This document shows, piece by piece, positions 1 through 8,894 of a DNA stretch of 64,000 nt. The stretch is from Arthrospira sp. PCC 9108. Lineage in GTDB: Bacteria > Cyanobacteriota > Cyanobacteriia > Cyanobacteriales > Microcoleaceae. The position numbers were made by a program, and so were the translations under genes. The notes below the pieces were generated by a model, which worked only from the letters and a program-made list of their open reading frames with translations, was not told the origin of the DNA and made no database searches. The stretch spans positions 3,286,501-3,350,500 of the forward strand of contig CP066886.1 of assembly GCA_016745315.1 (NCBI GenBank). The letters run 5' to 3'. Within the stretch, counting starts at the first letter, position 1. The number at the start of each line of letters is the position of its first letter.

Positions 1-166
1 TTCTAACCTTTGCATCTTGTCCCGATTTAGCTGCTTGAAATATCCTCTTTTGGAGTTGGAAAACTTTCCGTTGAACTTTCGCCCATGGGATAGCCTTCCA
101 TGGGTTTTTCGTAGTCTTGATTGGTTTGGTTTTGCCAAAACCTTTCTTTAAACTCGCCTGCGCCAT
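1..166 (-). CDS. group II intron-encoded reverse transcriptase/maturase, N-terminal part (runs off left edge)
   Basis: The minus strand opens at an ATG at 166-164, preceded by a GGAG Shine-Dalgarno sequence. The first 50 or so residues read as a basic leader followed by KVFQLQKRIFQAAKSG, the typical N-terminus (RT0 region) of LtrA-like group II intron proteins. Such proteins combine reverse transcriptase, maturase and often an endonuclease domain, and splice and mobilise their host intron RNA. Only the start is in the window, so intactness cannot be judged. Upstream lies intron RNA sequence (domains I-IV), as expected for an ORF in domain IV. The same leader, cut down to about 11 codons, occurs at 775-810 inside the ORF-less inner intron. 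Confidence 0.8.
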   Translation of the reverse strand, partial: MAQASLKKGFGKTKPIKTTKNPWKAIPWAKVQRKVFQLQKRIFQAAKSGQDAKVR

Positions 167-627
167 ATAAGCTCCTACTTGGCTCTATTCTTGGCAATCA
201 AACCGTAACCTGTCAGCATATCCCTACCATTACAGTCGGGCGTTGGCTTCTGGTCACATCTCACATCCTCTAGGACTTGCGGTTACACTTATCCCTACTG
301 ACATCTCGACCAGATAATCAGAGTCCAGAAGGACTTAAAACGTTCCGTTTATATGGGCATTCCATCTTTAGATTTGTCCTATCCACCAGGGTACTTTTAA
401 AAGTCTGTGTAGGTAGTGTGTAAAGGCTCCTACTTTTCCCCTTGCCCTTTTGAGCGCAGCGTATCAACCTATTTCGCTACTTAATATTTACGATGGTTCA
501 AGCCAGACATTCGGTTTCCCTAATCATGGATGGTTGGCAGTGGTCGCCTCTGGTAGTAGGTTCTACTTCACGCCTTCCGTTCCCCGCTTCAGTCTGACGG
601 GTGTGAATCTTGAAACTGGGGGTGGCT
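167..627 (-). mobile_element. continuation of an outer group II intron (domains I-IV) up to the maturase start
   Basis: This stretch is a diverged direct repeat of 811-1259, with near identity at 440-627 versus 1072-1259. It starts at AGCCACCCCC directly after the 3' end of the inserted intron and runs to the maturase ATG at 166. Short open frames in it (for example 450-707 and 1082-1312 on the plus strand) are shadows of structured RNA and are not genes. Confidence 0.65.
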
Positions 628-1490
628 GTTATGGTCGAAAGGGAAGTCACCTTCCCCAACTCCACTTCCAAACCGTACTTGAGACTTTCACCTCATACGG
701 CTCCTGATGTGGATACCCCTTTGTCATTAGGAACAGGGTTACAACCCCCTGCTTTCGTACTTCAACTTTCAAAGCTATATGCCTGCGTTAGTCTTTAAAC
801 TCGCTGCCATTAAACTCCTACTTATCGCAGTATCTATATCCACACCGTGACTAGTGGGCATATCCTAACCATTACAGTTAGGCATTAGCTTTCAGTCACA
901 TCCCTTCCCCTTAAAGGCATACGCTTACACTTTTCACGCTCTGCCGTGAGGCAGAGCCAATGAGGGGTTTAAACGTTCCATCTATGGGGGCATTCCATCT
1001 TTAGATTCGTCCTATCCACCGGGGTACTTTAAAGGTCTGTGAAGGTGGTGGTGATATACCCCTTCTTTTCCCCGTACTCTTTTGAGCGCAGCGTATCAAC
1101 CTATTTCGCTACTAGAGTATTACGATGGTTCAAGCCGGACATTCGGTTTCCCTAATCATGGATGGTTGGCAGTGGTCGCCTCTGGTAGTAGGTTCTACTT
1201 CACGCCTTCCGTTCCCCGCTTCAGTCTGACGGGTGTGAACCTTGAAACTGGGGGTGGCTACCGCCGTTACTCTCAACTTCCTGCTGTACATAACACCAGC
1301 GTTCAGCCTTGACCTTGAGTCTCTTGGCCTTTATCTGATTCTAAATCCAATTTAGCCCAGATAATTGGAACACATAGATAGTTATGGGATGGTCAGGTAC
1401 GCTCACCTTATATTCTACCAAGGGGTAGAAGTCCCACTAGGAGATGATTTCAGGCATTGCAGCCCTATTTCACTCCTAAACGTCTCGCAC
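628..1490 (-). mobile_element. ORF-less group II intron inserted inside another group II intron
   Basis: On the minus strand the element starts with GTGCGAGACG, the GUGYG-type 5' end of bacterial group II introns, and ends in AC at 628. Domain V is clear at 703-670: a hairpin beginning GAGCCGTATGAGG and ending AAGTACGGTTT with a GAAA-type loop. Domain VI follows at 669-629. The maturase frame is reduced to an 11-codon remnant (ATG at 810, stop at 777-775). Downstream of the 3' end the sequence resumes as AGCCACCCCC, the same sequence that sits uninterrupted inside this intron at 1259-1250, so the insertion target is domain I of a sister intron. It probably depends on a maturase supplied in trans (inference). 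Confidence 0.75.
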
Positions 1491-1721
1491 ATCGCCGTTA
1501 CTCTCAACTTCCTGCTGTACATAACACCAGCGTTCAGCCTTGACCTTGAGTCTCTTGGCCTTTATCTGATTCTAAATCCAATTTAGCCCAGATAATTGGA
1601 ACACATAGATAGTTATGGGATGGTCAGGTACGCTCACCTTATATTCTACCAAGGGGTAGAAGTCCCACTAGGAGATGATTTCAGGCATTGCAGCCCTATT
1701 TCACTCCTAAACGTCTCGCAC
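1491..1721 (-). mobile_element. 5' segment of a second group II intron copy, interrupted by the 628-1490 intron
   Basis: This 231-bp segment begins with GTGCGAGACG at 1721 and repeats the first 229 bases of the neighbouring intron; the blocks 1262-1492 and 1493-1723 read as identical. It breaks off at the same domain I position where the outer intron is interrupted, with the bases AT before the next intron's GTGCG. The simplest reading is self-insertion, one intron copy homing into domain I of an identical copy. A plain 231-bp tandem duplication would look the same locally. The remainder of this or the outer intron resumes at 627. Confidence 0.6.
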
Positions 1722-1954
1722 ATCGCCGTTACTCTTTACGCAATTGTTAAGGAGTCATTAAGATTTCCGATTTTGCGTTTTGACTTTGAGTTCCCTGCCT
1801 TGTTTTGTATATTTCTATACAAAACTTTGGGACATATAAACAGTTGTAGGGATGGTCATAAGCGAGCTTCTTATATTCAACCAAGGGGTTGAAATCCCCA
1901 CCAGGCGGTTATTTCCGGCATTGCAGCCCTATTTCATGCCTGAACGTATCGCAC
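1722..1954 (-). mobile_element. 5' segment of the outermost group II intron
   Basis: The minus strand starts GTGCGATACG at 1954 and then follows the same pattern as the inner introns (GAAATAGGGCTGCAATGCC and a conserved stem around 1880-1900), but it is clearly diverged from them. It is interrupted at the same domain I site, after AACGGCGAT at 1722. Either this intron or the second copy continues at 627-167 and leads into the maturase gene at 166. Confidence 0.65.
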
Positions 1955-2029
1955 TTACACCTCTATCATTACATATTAGGCACTACCGTTACGAGCAATG
2001 ACTAACATTTGTTGGTTATCTCCTCTAAA

Positions 2030-2063
2030 GAATCCTCGTGGCTTTAGCCCGATGGAGTGTCAA
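2030..2063 (+). mobile_element. IS200/IS605-type right-end remnant
   Basis: The pattern GAATCC-TCG, then GCTTTAGCC, then GGAGTGTCAA matches the ends at 55048-55080 and 55520-55552, the first of which directly follows a tnpB gene. No transposase is attached here. The outer group II intron begins only 76 bp to the left, so it may have inserted into an old IS605 element. Confidence 0.45.
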
Positions 2064-2068
2064 CAGAC

Positions 2069-3058
2069 TTATAAACTAGGAGCCATCCACCCCCGTAGAA
2101 AGTAATAAAAAGTAGCGAGATATTCATCAACGACACGGGTACTGAGAACCAAAGCATCAGCATTAGGGGCGAAATCTTGGAAAGAAACCCTATCTTTACG
2201 TTTGCCATAGGGAATAAAAGTCGAAAAATTAGTGGGAGCCGGAATTACTTTTAAACCCACTTGAGTAAATGCGAGGGCGGCGCGCCGCATTTCTAAGGCT
2301 GAAGTCACTAAAATTATAGTTCTTCCTAACCGCCTTTTCTCCATGATGTCTTTGACTTCTAGGGCTTCTTCCCGGATTGTATGGCTTTCAGTTGCCAGAA
2401 GAATATCACGAGGCAAAACTCCCATATAAATCAATAACTGTTGAATATCTTTGGCTTCATTAGTGGGATGAATTAACTCATGGCGATCGCCTGCTGCGAT
2501 AATCACCAAACGAGCTAAACGTTCCCGATAAAGTTCTGCGGTATAGGGAATGCGATCGCCTGTAGCCGTGAGTTGAATCTGAGTTCTGTAGGGCAATTTA
2601 GGCTGTGTTGTCCCCCGTCCTAACAAAACAATTGCCCCGGCTCTTTCCCCACAACATAAATCAGTTTGAACTGTTTGCACAGCCACCCTTTCCACTTGCA
2701 AAGCCAACCATTGAGCTAAAACGGGGGTACTCGATAAAATCAGAATTAATAATGCAGTTAAAATTAAATTAGGAGCCGGATTTTTAATCCCGCCATTGGT
2801 AATCAAAGCCGAAGCAATGGTTAATAGTAAAATTGATAAACCCAGGGGCCTTAGAAAAATCGCTAAAAGCTGAATAACAGATCTACCAACCTGGCTATCA
2901 GGAGCGATAAAAGTGACTATAAGTAAAGTGAGAGTTAGTAAAAAAAACAGCCGACTAACTAAGCTATTTTCTTTGCCTGCTAACAGTTTCCAAATTCTAA
3001 AAGAAATGGTAATCAGTAGCAGTAAAACCAGAACTTGGGTGAGTAATACAAACATCAT
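2069..3058 (-). CDS. YdcF/SanA-like (DUF218) membrane protein
   Basis: The protein has 329 residues. The first 120 or so form about four hydrophobic segments, and the rest is a DUF218 domain starting at GAIVLLGRGTT, with downstream features of the ElyC/SanA/YdcF family such as AAGDRHELIHPTNEA. These proteins are envelope-associated; ElyC and SanA of enteric bacteria affect cell-wall and barrier integrity, but the biochemical activity is not settled. The ATG at 3058 follows a GAAGGGA Shine-Dalgarno-like sequence. It stands alone: the next gene on the same strand starts 1.7 kb upstream and the intron region lies downstream. The family assignment is firm, the function is not. Confidence 0.75.
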   Translation of the reverse strand: MMFVLLTQVLVLLLLITISFRIWKLLAGKENSLVSRLFFLLTLTLLIVTFIAPDSQVGRSVIQLLAIFLRPLGLSILLLTIASALITNGGIKNPAPNLILTALLILILSSTPVLAQWLALQVERVAVQTVQTDLCCGERAGAIVLLGRGTTQPKLPYRTQIQLTATGDRIPYTAELYRERLARLVIIAAGDRHELIHPTNEAKDIQQLLIYMGVLPRDILLATESHTIREEALEVKDIMEKRRLGRTIILVTSALEMRRAALAFTQVGLKVIPAPTNFSTFIPYGKRKDRVSFQDFAPNADALVLSTRVVDEYLATFYYFLRGWMAPSL

Positions 3059-3258
3059 TTTTTCCCTTCATGGTTGACGGTGGAGAATCCCACATCATAT
3101 CACCCCTTGATTTTTCCTGATCTACCCCAAATCAAATATCACTGAGTGCTTTAGGGACTGAGGAAAACGAGAGCCGTATAACTAACAAATAGCATACGGC
3201 TCAAGTTTATACTAAAAATGGGCTCCCTTGGCAATAGTTTCGCCAAATTGCCTACTAA

Positions 3259-4737
3259 CTATACAGTTTGAGCGATCGCATCAGCCACCGTTTGCGCCAC
3301 CTGCACCCGCGCATAAAACTTATCATTACCGGAAACCAAAGTCCAAGGAGCCCTAGGGGTATTAGTCCGATGCACCATTTGGTTGACGGCTACCTCATAA
3401 CAAGACCATTTTTCCCGGTTCCGCCAGTCCTCATCTGTGAGTTTATATTGCTTAAACGGATTATTCTCGCGTTCAGTAAACCTTTCAAGTTGGGTATCCG
3501 GGTCAATATGTAACCAAAACTTCAGCAAAATATAACCCGCCGTAGTCAGTTGTTCCTCAAACTCATTAATTTCTCGATAGGCGCGTCGCCATTGTCTTTC
3601 GGAAGCAAATCCCTCAATTCGTTCGACTAAGACCCGACCATACCAACTGCGGTCAAAAACACCAATTTTTCCGGCCGGCGGGAGTTTACGCCAGAACCGC
3701 CACAGATAATGATGTACCTTTTCTTCATCAGTGGGAGCAGCAAAAGGATGCACTTCATAGCTGCGCGGATCAAGAATATCGGTTAAACGCTTAATCGCTC
3801 CCCCTTTTCCCGCCGCGTCCCATCCCTCAAATATGGCTAAAACCGGGATTTGCTTTTCAAAAATCATTTGCTGCATCTTACCTAAGCGAACCTGTTGTTC
3901 CCGCAACTGTTCCTTATAGTCATCCTCTGACAAGGACAAACTCAGATCCACAGCAGCCAGGGGTTGCGGATCGGTAGGTTCTAGGTGTTCTTGGGGAGGA
4001 GTAAAAATAGGCGGCGGTTGCACTTCCAGCCGCCCTAGGGTCTCTTTGATGGTAGACACCATTTTAGATAGTACCTTGACCCTACACCACCGTTTATCAT
4101 CCCCTTCTACTAAGGTCCAGGGAACTACGCCGGTGCTAGTGTGAATTACCATCTCTTCGGCATAGGAACTATAAGTATCATAGTTTTTCGCCTGCTCCCA
4201 GTCTTCGGGACGCACCCGCCATGCTTCTAGTTCATCGTTGGTGGCTTTTTTTAGGCGACGCTTGAGTTCTTTTTTGCTCAAGTGAATCCAAAATTTGGCG
4301 ATCGCCGCCCCATCGTCAATCATTTGACGCTCAAAAGCATTAATTTGACGCATTGCCATCGCTACATTAGCAGATGGCAGTCTCTCAAATAGACGATCTT
4401 CCAGAACATGGGTATACCAACTGTGGTAAAAAATCCCGATTTTCCCATAACCTGGGAACTCTTGCCAAAATCTCCACATGAATGGATACAACCGCTCCTG
4501 TTCGGTCGGGGGCCACACCGGAATCACTTTGAACCCACGAGGGTCCATATAGCTAACCATTTTTTTGACTAGAGAACCCTTACCCGCCGCCGCCCAACCC
4601 TCCAGGACGATAATCACAGGTAGTTTTTTTTCCCAGCAGATTTGCTGTAGCGATCGCAGCTCCCGCATCAGTCCTTCCGTCTGAGTCTTATAGCTTTCTT
4701 TATCTAGCGAAAGCTCCAGGTTTAGTGTGTTGAGCAT
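3259..4737 (-). CDS. pap: polyphosphate:AMP phosphotransferase (two-domain PPK2)
   Basis: The protein has 492 residues and two tandem PPK2 domains, the layout of class II PPK2 enzymes that transfer phosphate from polyphosphate to AMP, making ADP. The first Walker A reads EGWAAAGKGS (residues 46-55), the second EGWDAAGKGG (about 304-313). Only the C-terminal copy keeps the aspartate in GWDAAGKG and the lid motif DRSWYGR; the N-terminal copy has YHSWYTH. In characterised class II enzymes the C-terminal domain carries the activity, which fits. The likely role is cytoplasmic energy and phosphate-reserve metabolism. It is apparently monocistronic. Confidence 0.85.
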   Translation of the reverse strand: MLNTLNLELSLDKESYKTQTEGLMRELRSLQQICWEKKLPVIIVLEGWAAAGKGSLVKKMVSYMDPRGFKVIPVWPPTEQERLYPFMWRFWQEFPGYGKIGIFYHSWYTHVLEDRLFERLPSANVAMAMRQINAFERQMIDDGAAIAKFWIHLSKKELKRRLKKATNDELEAWRVRPEDWEQAKNYDTYSSYAEEMVIHTSTGVVPWTLVEGDDKRWCRVKVLSKMVSTIKETLGRLEVQPPPIFTPPQEHLEPTDPQPLAAVDLSLSLSEDDYKEQLREQQVRLGKMQQMIFEKQIPVLAIFEGWDAAGKGGAIKRLTDILDPRSYEVHPFAAPTDEEKVHHYLWRFWRKLPPAGKIGVFDRSWYGRVLVERIEGFASERQWRRAYREINEFEEQLTTAGYILLKFWLHIDPDTQLERFTERENNPFKQYKLTDEDWRNREKWSCYEVAVNQMVHRTNTPRAPWTLVSGNDKFYARVQVAQTVADAIAQTV

Positions 4738-5178
4738 GAATATGAATCAATATCCGTCTAACTTACATCCAGTCTAGCAGGATCAGGAGTCCGGGAACAC
4801 CCACTACACAGAACCGCCAGTCCCATTCCTTTTTAGATTATGGTTTGATGATTTTGTGATCCAAACCCGCTTCATTGCTTTTGTTAAAAAAACATTAGAT
4901 TTTCACCAGAATAGCTCTGGTAACGGCTATGATAAATTTTCCCCCAAAAAAAAGTTCCGTCTGCCCAATTAACTCCCCCGGCACCTATACAGCTCAAACA
5001 TAATTAGTGACCCAGATCACTTAAATTTCACAAAGAAATCACAATGTTCGGGTGTAATATATCACTGAACTTAGTTAGATAGAAGATAATATAGATACTA
5101 TAGGAATTCAGACCCGACTTAGTTATCTAATCCGACATCCAACAGTTCCCAACTTTTTTACGTTCATGCAGGAAAAAA
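4738..5178. other. 441-bp intergenic region between divergent genes
   Basis: This is the divergent promoter region of the phosphotransferase and the DUF2949 gene. It is AT-rich and contains a CRP-like palindrome (listed separately). No RNA gene or open frame with support was seen. Confidence 0.5.
5006..5021 (+). promoter_or_regulatory. candidate CRP (SyCRP1-type) binding site
   Basis: AGTGACCCAGATCACT is a perfect palindrome in its arms and fits the CRP core GTGA-N6-TCAC. It lies about 160 bp upstream of the DUF2949 start. Cyanobacterial cAMP receptor proteins bind TGTGA-N6-TCACA. The match is to a short motif only, so chance is possible. Confidence 0.35.
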
Positions 5179-5424
5179 ATGATGATCTCAACCAAGCAAG
5201 CCCAGTTAATTCAATTTTTACGTTGGGAATTAGCGATCCCTGCCTCTTCCATCGCCATGGCCCTCCGACATCCTGAGCAAGAATCAGGTCAACTTCCCAT
5301 GATTTTATGGCAATACGGGCTAGTCACCCTAGAACAGCTTGACCGGATTTTTGATTGGCTTGAAAAGTTCGGAACCTCTCCAGATATCACCTCCCGGTCT
5401 TATTCAGACAAAAAAGCTGGTTGA
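5179..5424 (+). CDS. DUF2949 family protein
   Basis: This 81-residue soluble protein carries the conserved cyanobacterial DUF2949 pattern: a helical N-terminus, then IPASSIAMALRHPEQ, then LPMILWQYGLVTLEQLD. The family is largely confined to cyanobacteria and has no known biochemical role. The start is an ATG-ATG pair with AGGA 8 bases upstream. The gene has its own long leader with a CRP-like site, so it is likely transcribed alone. Confidence 0.75.
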   Translation: MMISTKQAQLIQFLRWELAIPASSIAMALRHPEQESGQLPMILWQYGLVTLEQLDRIFDWLEKFGTSPDITSRSYSDKKAG

Positions 5425-5770
5425 GAATCAATGGACTTAGATAGCATCTCAATTACAGATGCGTCTTAGGTTCCTTGGTTTATGCCGAATTTACACACTA
5501 ATAGCCAATTTATCTCAAGACTAAAATCTACCTGCATGACCTAAAAGTTTCAACTGCGAATGTTGAAAAATGATTAGATGATCACTATATATGTCGCCTC
5601 AAAGATGTTGGGGGTGAAAAAATTTTTGTATGGAGGTTTGACCAACCTTTTCTACCCTTAAAGGCTAAAACGAAAATTATAGCAACCGGTTGCTCACGAT
5701 AAATCAACTATTACCGCCCAGATGATAAACATGGCTCATAGACAACAGCCTGGGACAAAAATTCAGCTAT
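5425..5770. other. intergenic region before the minisatellite
   Basis: About 345 bp with no supported gene. It contains a 12-bp palindrome GCAACCGGTTGC near 5682. Nothing else was recognised. Confidence 0.4.
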
Positions 5771-7102
5771 TGACCAGGTGCGTCAGTTGTCGATGCTCCG
5801 GGTAGTATCCCTATTTACCGGCTCTGACGCACCCTACGAGGTCGGTTCTCTATTGTGGGGTGACCAGGTGCGTCAGTTGTCGATGCTCCGGGTAGTATTG
5901 CTATTTACCGGCTCTGACGCACCCTACGAGGTCGGTTCTCTATTGTGGGGTGACCAGGTGCGTCAGTTGTCGATGCTCCGGGTAGTATTGCTATTTACCG
6001 GCTCTGACGCACCCTACGAGGTCGGTTCTCTATTGTGGGGTGACCAGGTGCGTCAGTTGTCGATGCTCCGGGTAGTATCCCTATTTACCGGCTCTGACGC
6101 ACCCTACGAGGTCGGTTCTCTATTGTGGGGTGACCAGGTGCGTCAGTTGTCGATGCTCCGGGTAGTATTGCTATTTACCGGCTCTGACGCACCCTACGAG
6201 GTCGGTTCTCTATTGTGGGGTGACCAGGTGCGTCAGTTGTCGATGCTCCGGGTAGTATTGCTATTTACCGGCTCTGACGCACCCTACGAGGTCGGTTCTC
6301 TATTGTGGGGTGACCAGGTGCGTCAGTTGTCGATGCTCCGGGTAGTATCTCTATTTACCGGCTCTGACGCACCCTACGAGGTCGGTTCTCTATTGTGGGG
6401 TGACCAGGTGCGTCAGTTGTCGATGCTCCGGGTAGTATCCCTATTTACCGGCTCTGACGCACCCTACGAGGTCGGTTCTCTATTGTGGGGTGACCAGGTG
6501 CGTCAGTTGTCGATGCTCCGGGTAGTATTGCTATTTACCGGCTCTGACGCACCCTACGAGGTCGGTTCTCTATTGTGGGGTGACCAGGTGCGTCAGTTGT
6601 CGATGCTCCGGGTAGTATCTCTATTTACCGGCTCTGACGCACCCTACGAGGTCGGTTCTCTATTGTGGGGTGACCAGGTGCGTCAGTTGTCGATGCTCCG
6701 GGTAGTATCTCTATTTACCGGGTCTGACGCACCCTACGAGGTCGGTTCTCTATTGTGGGGTGACCAGGTGCGTCAGTTGTCGATGCTCCGGGTAGTATCT
6801 CTATTTACCGGCTCTGACGCACCCTACGAGGTCGGTTCTCTATTGTGGGGTGACCAGGTGCGTCAGTTGTCGATGCTCCGGGTAGTATCTCTATTTACCG
6901 GCTCTGACGCACCCTACGAGGTCGGTTCTCTATTGTGGGGTGACCAGGTGCGTCAGTTGTCGATGCTCCGGGTAGTATCTCTATTTACCGGCTCTGACGC
7001 ACCCTACGAGGTCGGTTCTCTATTGTGGGGTGACCAGGTGCGTCAGTTGTCGATGCTCCGGGTAGTATCTCTATTTACCGGCTCTGACGCACCCTACGAG
7101 GT
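5771..7102. repeat. minisatellite, 15 copies of a 90-bp unit
   Basis: Fifteen nearly identical 90-bp units lie head to tail; the core CGATGCTCCG recurs exactly every 90 bp from 5791 to 7051. Each unit holds an inverted repeat, GGTGCGTCAG with CTGACGCACC, separated by 37 bases, so each could fold as a hairpin. Units differ almost only at two bases after GGTAGTAT (CC, TG or TC) plus one G/C change in unit 11. The type order is CC-TG-TG-CC-TG-TG-TC-CC-TG-then six TC, which implies stepwise amplification, including a three-unit block. Because 90 is a multiple of three it yields a 452-codon open frame, but there is no ribosome site, so it is not called a gene. Confidence 0.95.
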
Positions 7103-7221
7103 GAAGGCTGACGATCGCCTCCCCGTAACCAGATAATTGATAACTATTTCAGCAGAGTTGATATGATATAACAACTTGTCCTATGGTGGCAGCTTCTGGC
7201 TAACTTCGGAACTTTAATTTC

Positions 7222-8874
7222 ATGTTTACCATCGAAAACCTGCGAGTAGCTTATCCCAGTCAGAATAAATCACCCTCTTGGGTCGTAGATGATGTTTCCC
7301 TAACCCTCAAACCGGGGGAACGTTTGGGACTTGTCGGTGAGTCTGGCTGCGGTAAGTCTACTTTGGGACGCGCTGCTATGCGCTTACTTCCAGAGTCGAG
7401 TCTTATTCAAGGTCAAGTCACATTTGGCGGACAATCGGTTTTTGACCTTAACGACAAGGAATTGCGACAGTTTCGGGGGGAGGCGATCGCCTTAGTGTTT
7501 CAAGACCCCATGACCCGCCTTGATCCGTTGATGACTATTGGGGAACATTGTATTGAAACTTTAAAGGCTCATGAACTAGAATTGTCCCGGTCTCAGGCGA
7601 AAGAAAGGGCGATCGCTACTTTGGAAGCTGTCCAAATTCAACCCCAACGCTGGTCTCAATATCCCCATGAGTTTAGTGGCGGAATGCGTCAACGGGTGGC
7701 GATCGCATTAGCCCTATTGTTAAACCCAAAGTTAATTGTAGCTGATGAACCTACCACCAGTTTAGATGTCACAGTATCAGCACAGATTTTACAGGAACTC
7801 ACCCGGTTATGTCGTGAACGCGGAACCGCTATCCTATTAATTTCCCATGATTTAGCCATGGTGGGAGAGTATTGCGATCGCATTGCGGTTATGTATCAAG
7901 GTAAAATTGTCGAAGTCGGAGATAGCCGCACCGTTCTACAATACCCCCAACATCAATATACGCGATCGCTCCTAGAATCTGCTCTCCACGTTCATGGAAC
8001 TTCTCAACAGCCACCAGAACCCAATACTCCCGAACAACAGACACAGACTAACCCATCACAGCCACTTCTGCAAATTGAAAATCTCCAACAGCATTATAGT
8101 TTAGAATCCGGCATTATTGAACAAATATTCACTAAAAACAAGCAATTAATCAAAGCCGTTGATGGCGTGAGTTTCGAGTTGTCTCCTGGTGAAATTTTCG
8201 GTTTAGTTGGAGAGTCCGGCTGCGGTAAAAGTACCCTCTCGCGTACCATTTTACAGTTAGTTCGCGCCACCGCTGGTACAGTCAAATTTGAGGGTCAAGA
8301 TTTAACCGCTATGTCAGTGCGACAAGTGCGCTCACAGCGTCGCGATATCCAAATGATATTTCAAGATCCTAATGCTTGTTTAAATCCCATGATGACCATT
8401 GGTCGAGCTATTGCTGACCCACTGTTAATTCATAAAATGGCAAAACCACCCCAAGCCAAACGCTGGGTATTAGAAATGCTCGATCGCGTGGGTTTGACTC
8501 CCGTAGAGGAGTTTTATAACCGCTATCCTAAACAACTGTCAGGAGGACAACAGCAACGGGTAGCCATTGCTCGTGCTTTAATTACTCGCCCGAAACTGGT
8601 AATCTGTGATGAGCCTGTTAGTATGCTTGATGCTAGTGTTCAGGCTCAAGTATTACAGTTAATGTTGGAACTCAAGCGAGACTTTAATCTCACCTATTTA
8701 TTTATTACCCATGATTTATGGGTCGCTAGATTTTTGTGCGATCGCATTGCCGTTATGAACGCTGGTAAAATTGTCGAAATAGGAAACACTGAGCAGATTT
8801 TTAAACATCCTCAGCATCCCTACACCCAAACCCTTCTCAGCGCCGCTCCTTTGCTCACCAAAATGGTAATTTAG
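7222..8874 (+). CDS. ABC transporter ATPase with two fused nucleotide-binding domains (peptide/nickel type)
   Basis: The protein has 550 residues and two complete ABC domains. The first has Walker A GESGCGKST (39-47), signature FSGGMRQRVAIA and Walker B LIVADEPTT. The second has GESGCGKST (about 330-338), LSGGQQQRVAIARAL and LVICDEPVS. Each domain is followed by an oligopeptide-type C-terminal segment (PQHQYTRSLL and PQHPYTQTLL). This is the GsiA/YejF arrangement, equivalent to DppD-DppF fused, energising import of peptides, glutathione or nickel. No permease or binding protein lies nearby, so partners must be encoded elsewhere and the substrate is open. It is convergent with pyrF, 20 bp apart. 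Confidence 0.85.
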   Translation: MFTIENLRVAYPSQNKSPSWVVDDVSLTLKPGERLGLVGESGCGKSTLGRAAMRLLPESSLIQGQVTFGGQSVFDLNDKELRQFRGEAIALVFQDPMTRLDPLMTIGEHCIETLKAHELELSRSQAKERAIATLEAVQIQPQRWSQYPHEFSGGMRQRVAIALALLLNPKLIVADEPTTSLDVTVSAQILQELTRLCRERGTAILLISHDLAMVGEYCDRIAVMYQGKIVEVGDSRTVLQYPQHQYTRSLLESALHVHGTSQQPPEPNTPEQQTQTNPSQPLLQIENLQQHYSLESGIIEQIFTKNKQLIKAVDGVSFELSPGEIFGLVGESGCGKSTLSRTILQLVRATAGTVKFEGQDLTAMSVRQVRSQRRDIQMIFQDPNACLNPMMTIGRAIADPLLIHKMAKPPQAKRWVLEMLDRVGLTPVEEFYNRYPKQLSGGQQQRVAIARALITRPKLVICDEPVSMLDASVQAQVLQLMLELKRDFNLTYLFITHDLWVARFLCDRIAVMNAGKIVEIGNTEQIFKHPQHPYTQTLLSAAPLLTKMVI

Positions 8875-8894
8875 TTCTAATATTAACCATCCAT

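Noticed and set aside
450..1892. Short plus-strand frames at 450, 610, 1082, 1365 and 1596
   Set aside because: They lie antisense to group II intron RNA; the identical frames simply reflect duplicated intron segments.
5771..7102. Possible CRISPR array
   Set aside because: The whole 90-bp unit is repeated with almost no variation; there are no unique spacers and no cas genes.
5778..7136. 452-codon repetitive open frame over the minisatellite
   Set aside because: The frame stays open only because the 90-bp unit is divisible by three and lacks a stop; no ribosome site, no promoter and no known protein family.
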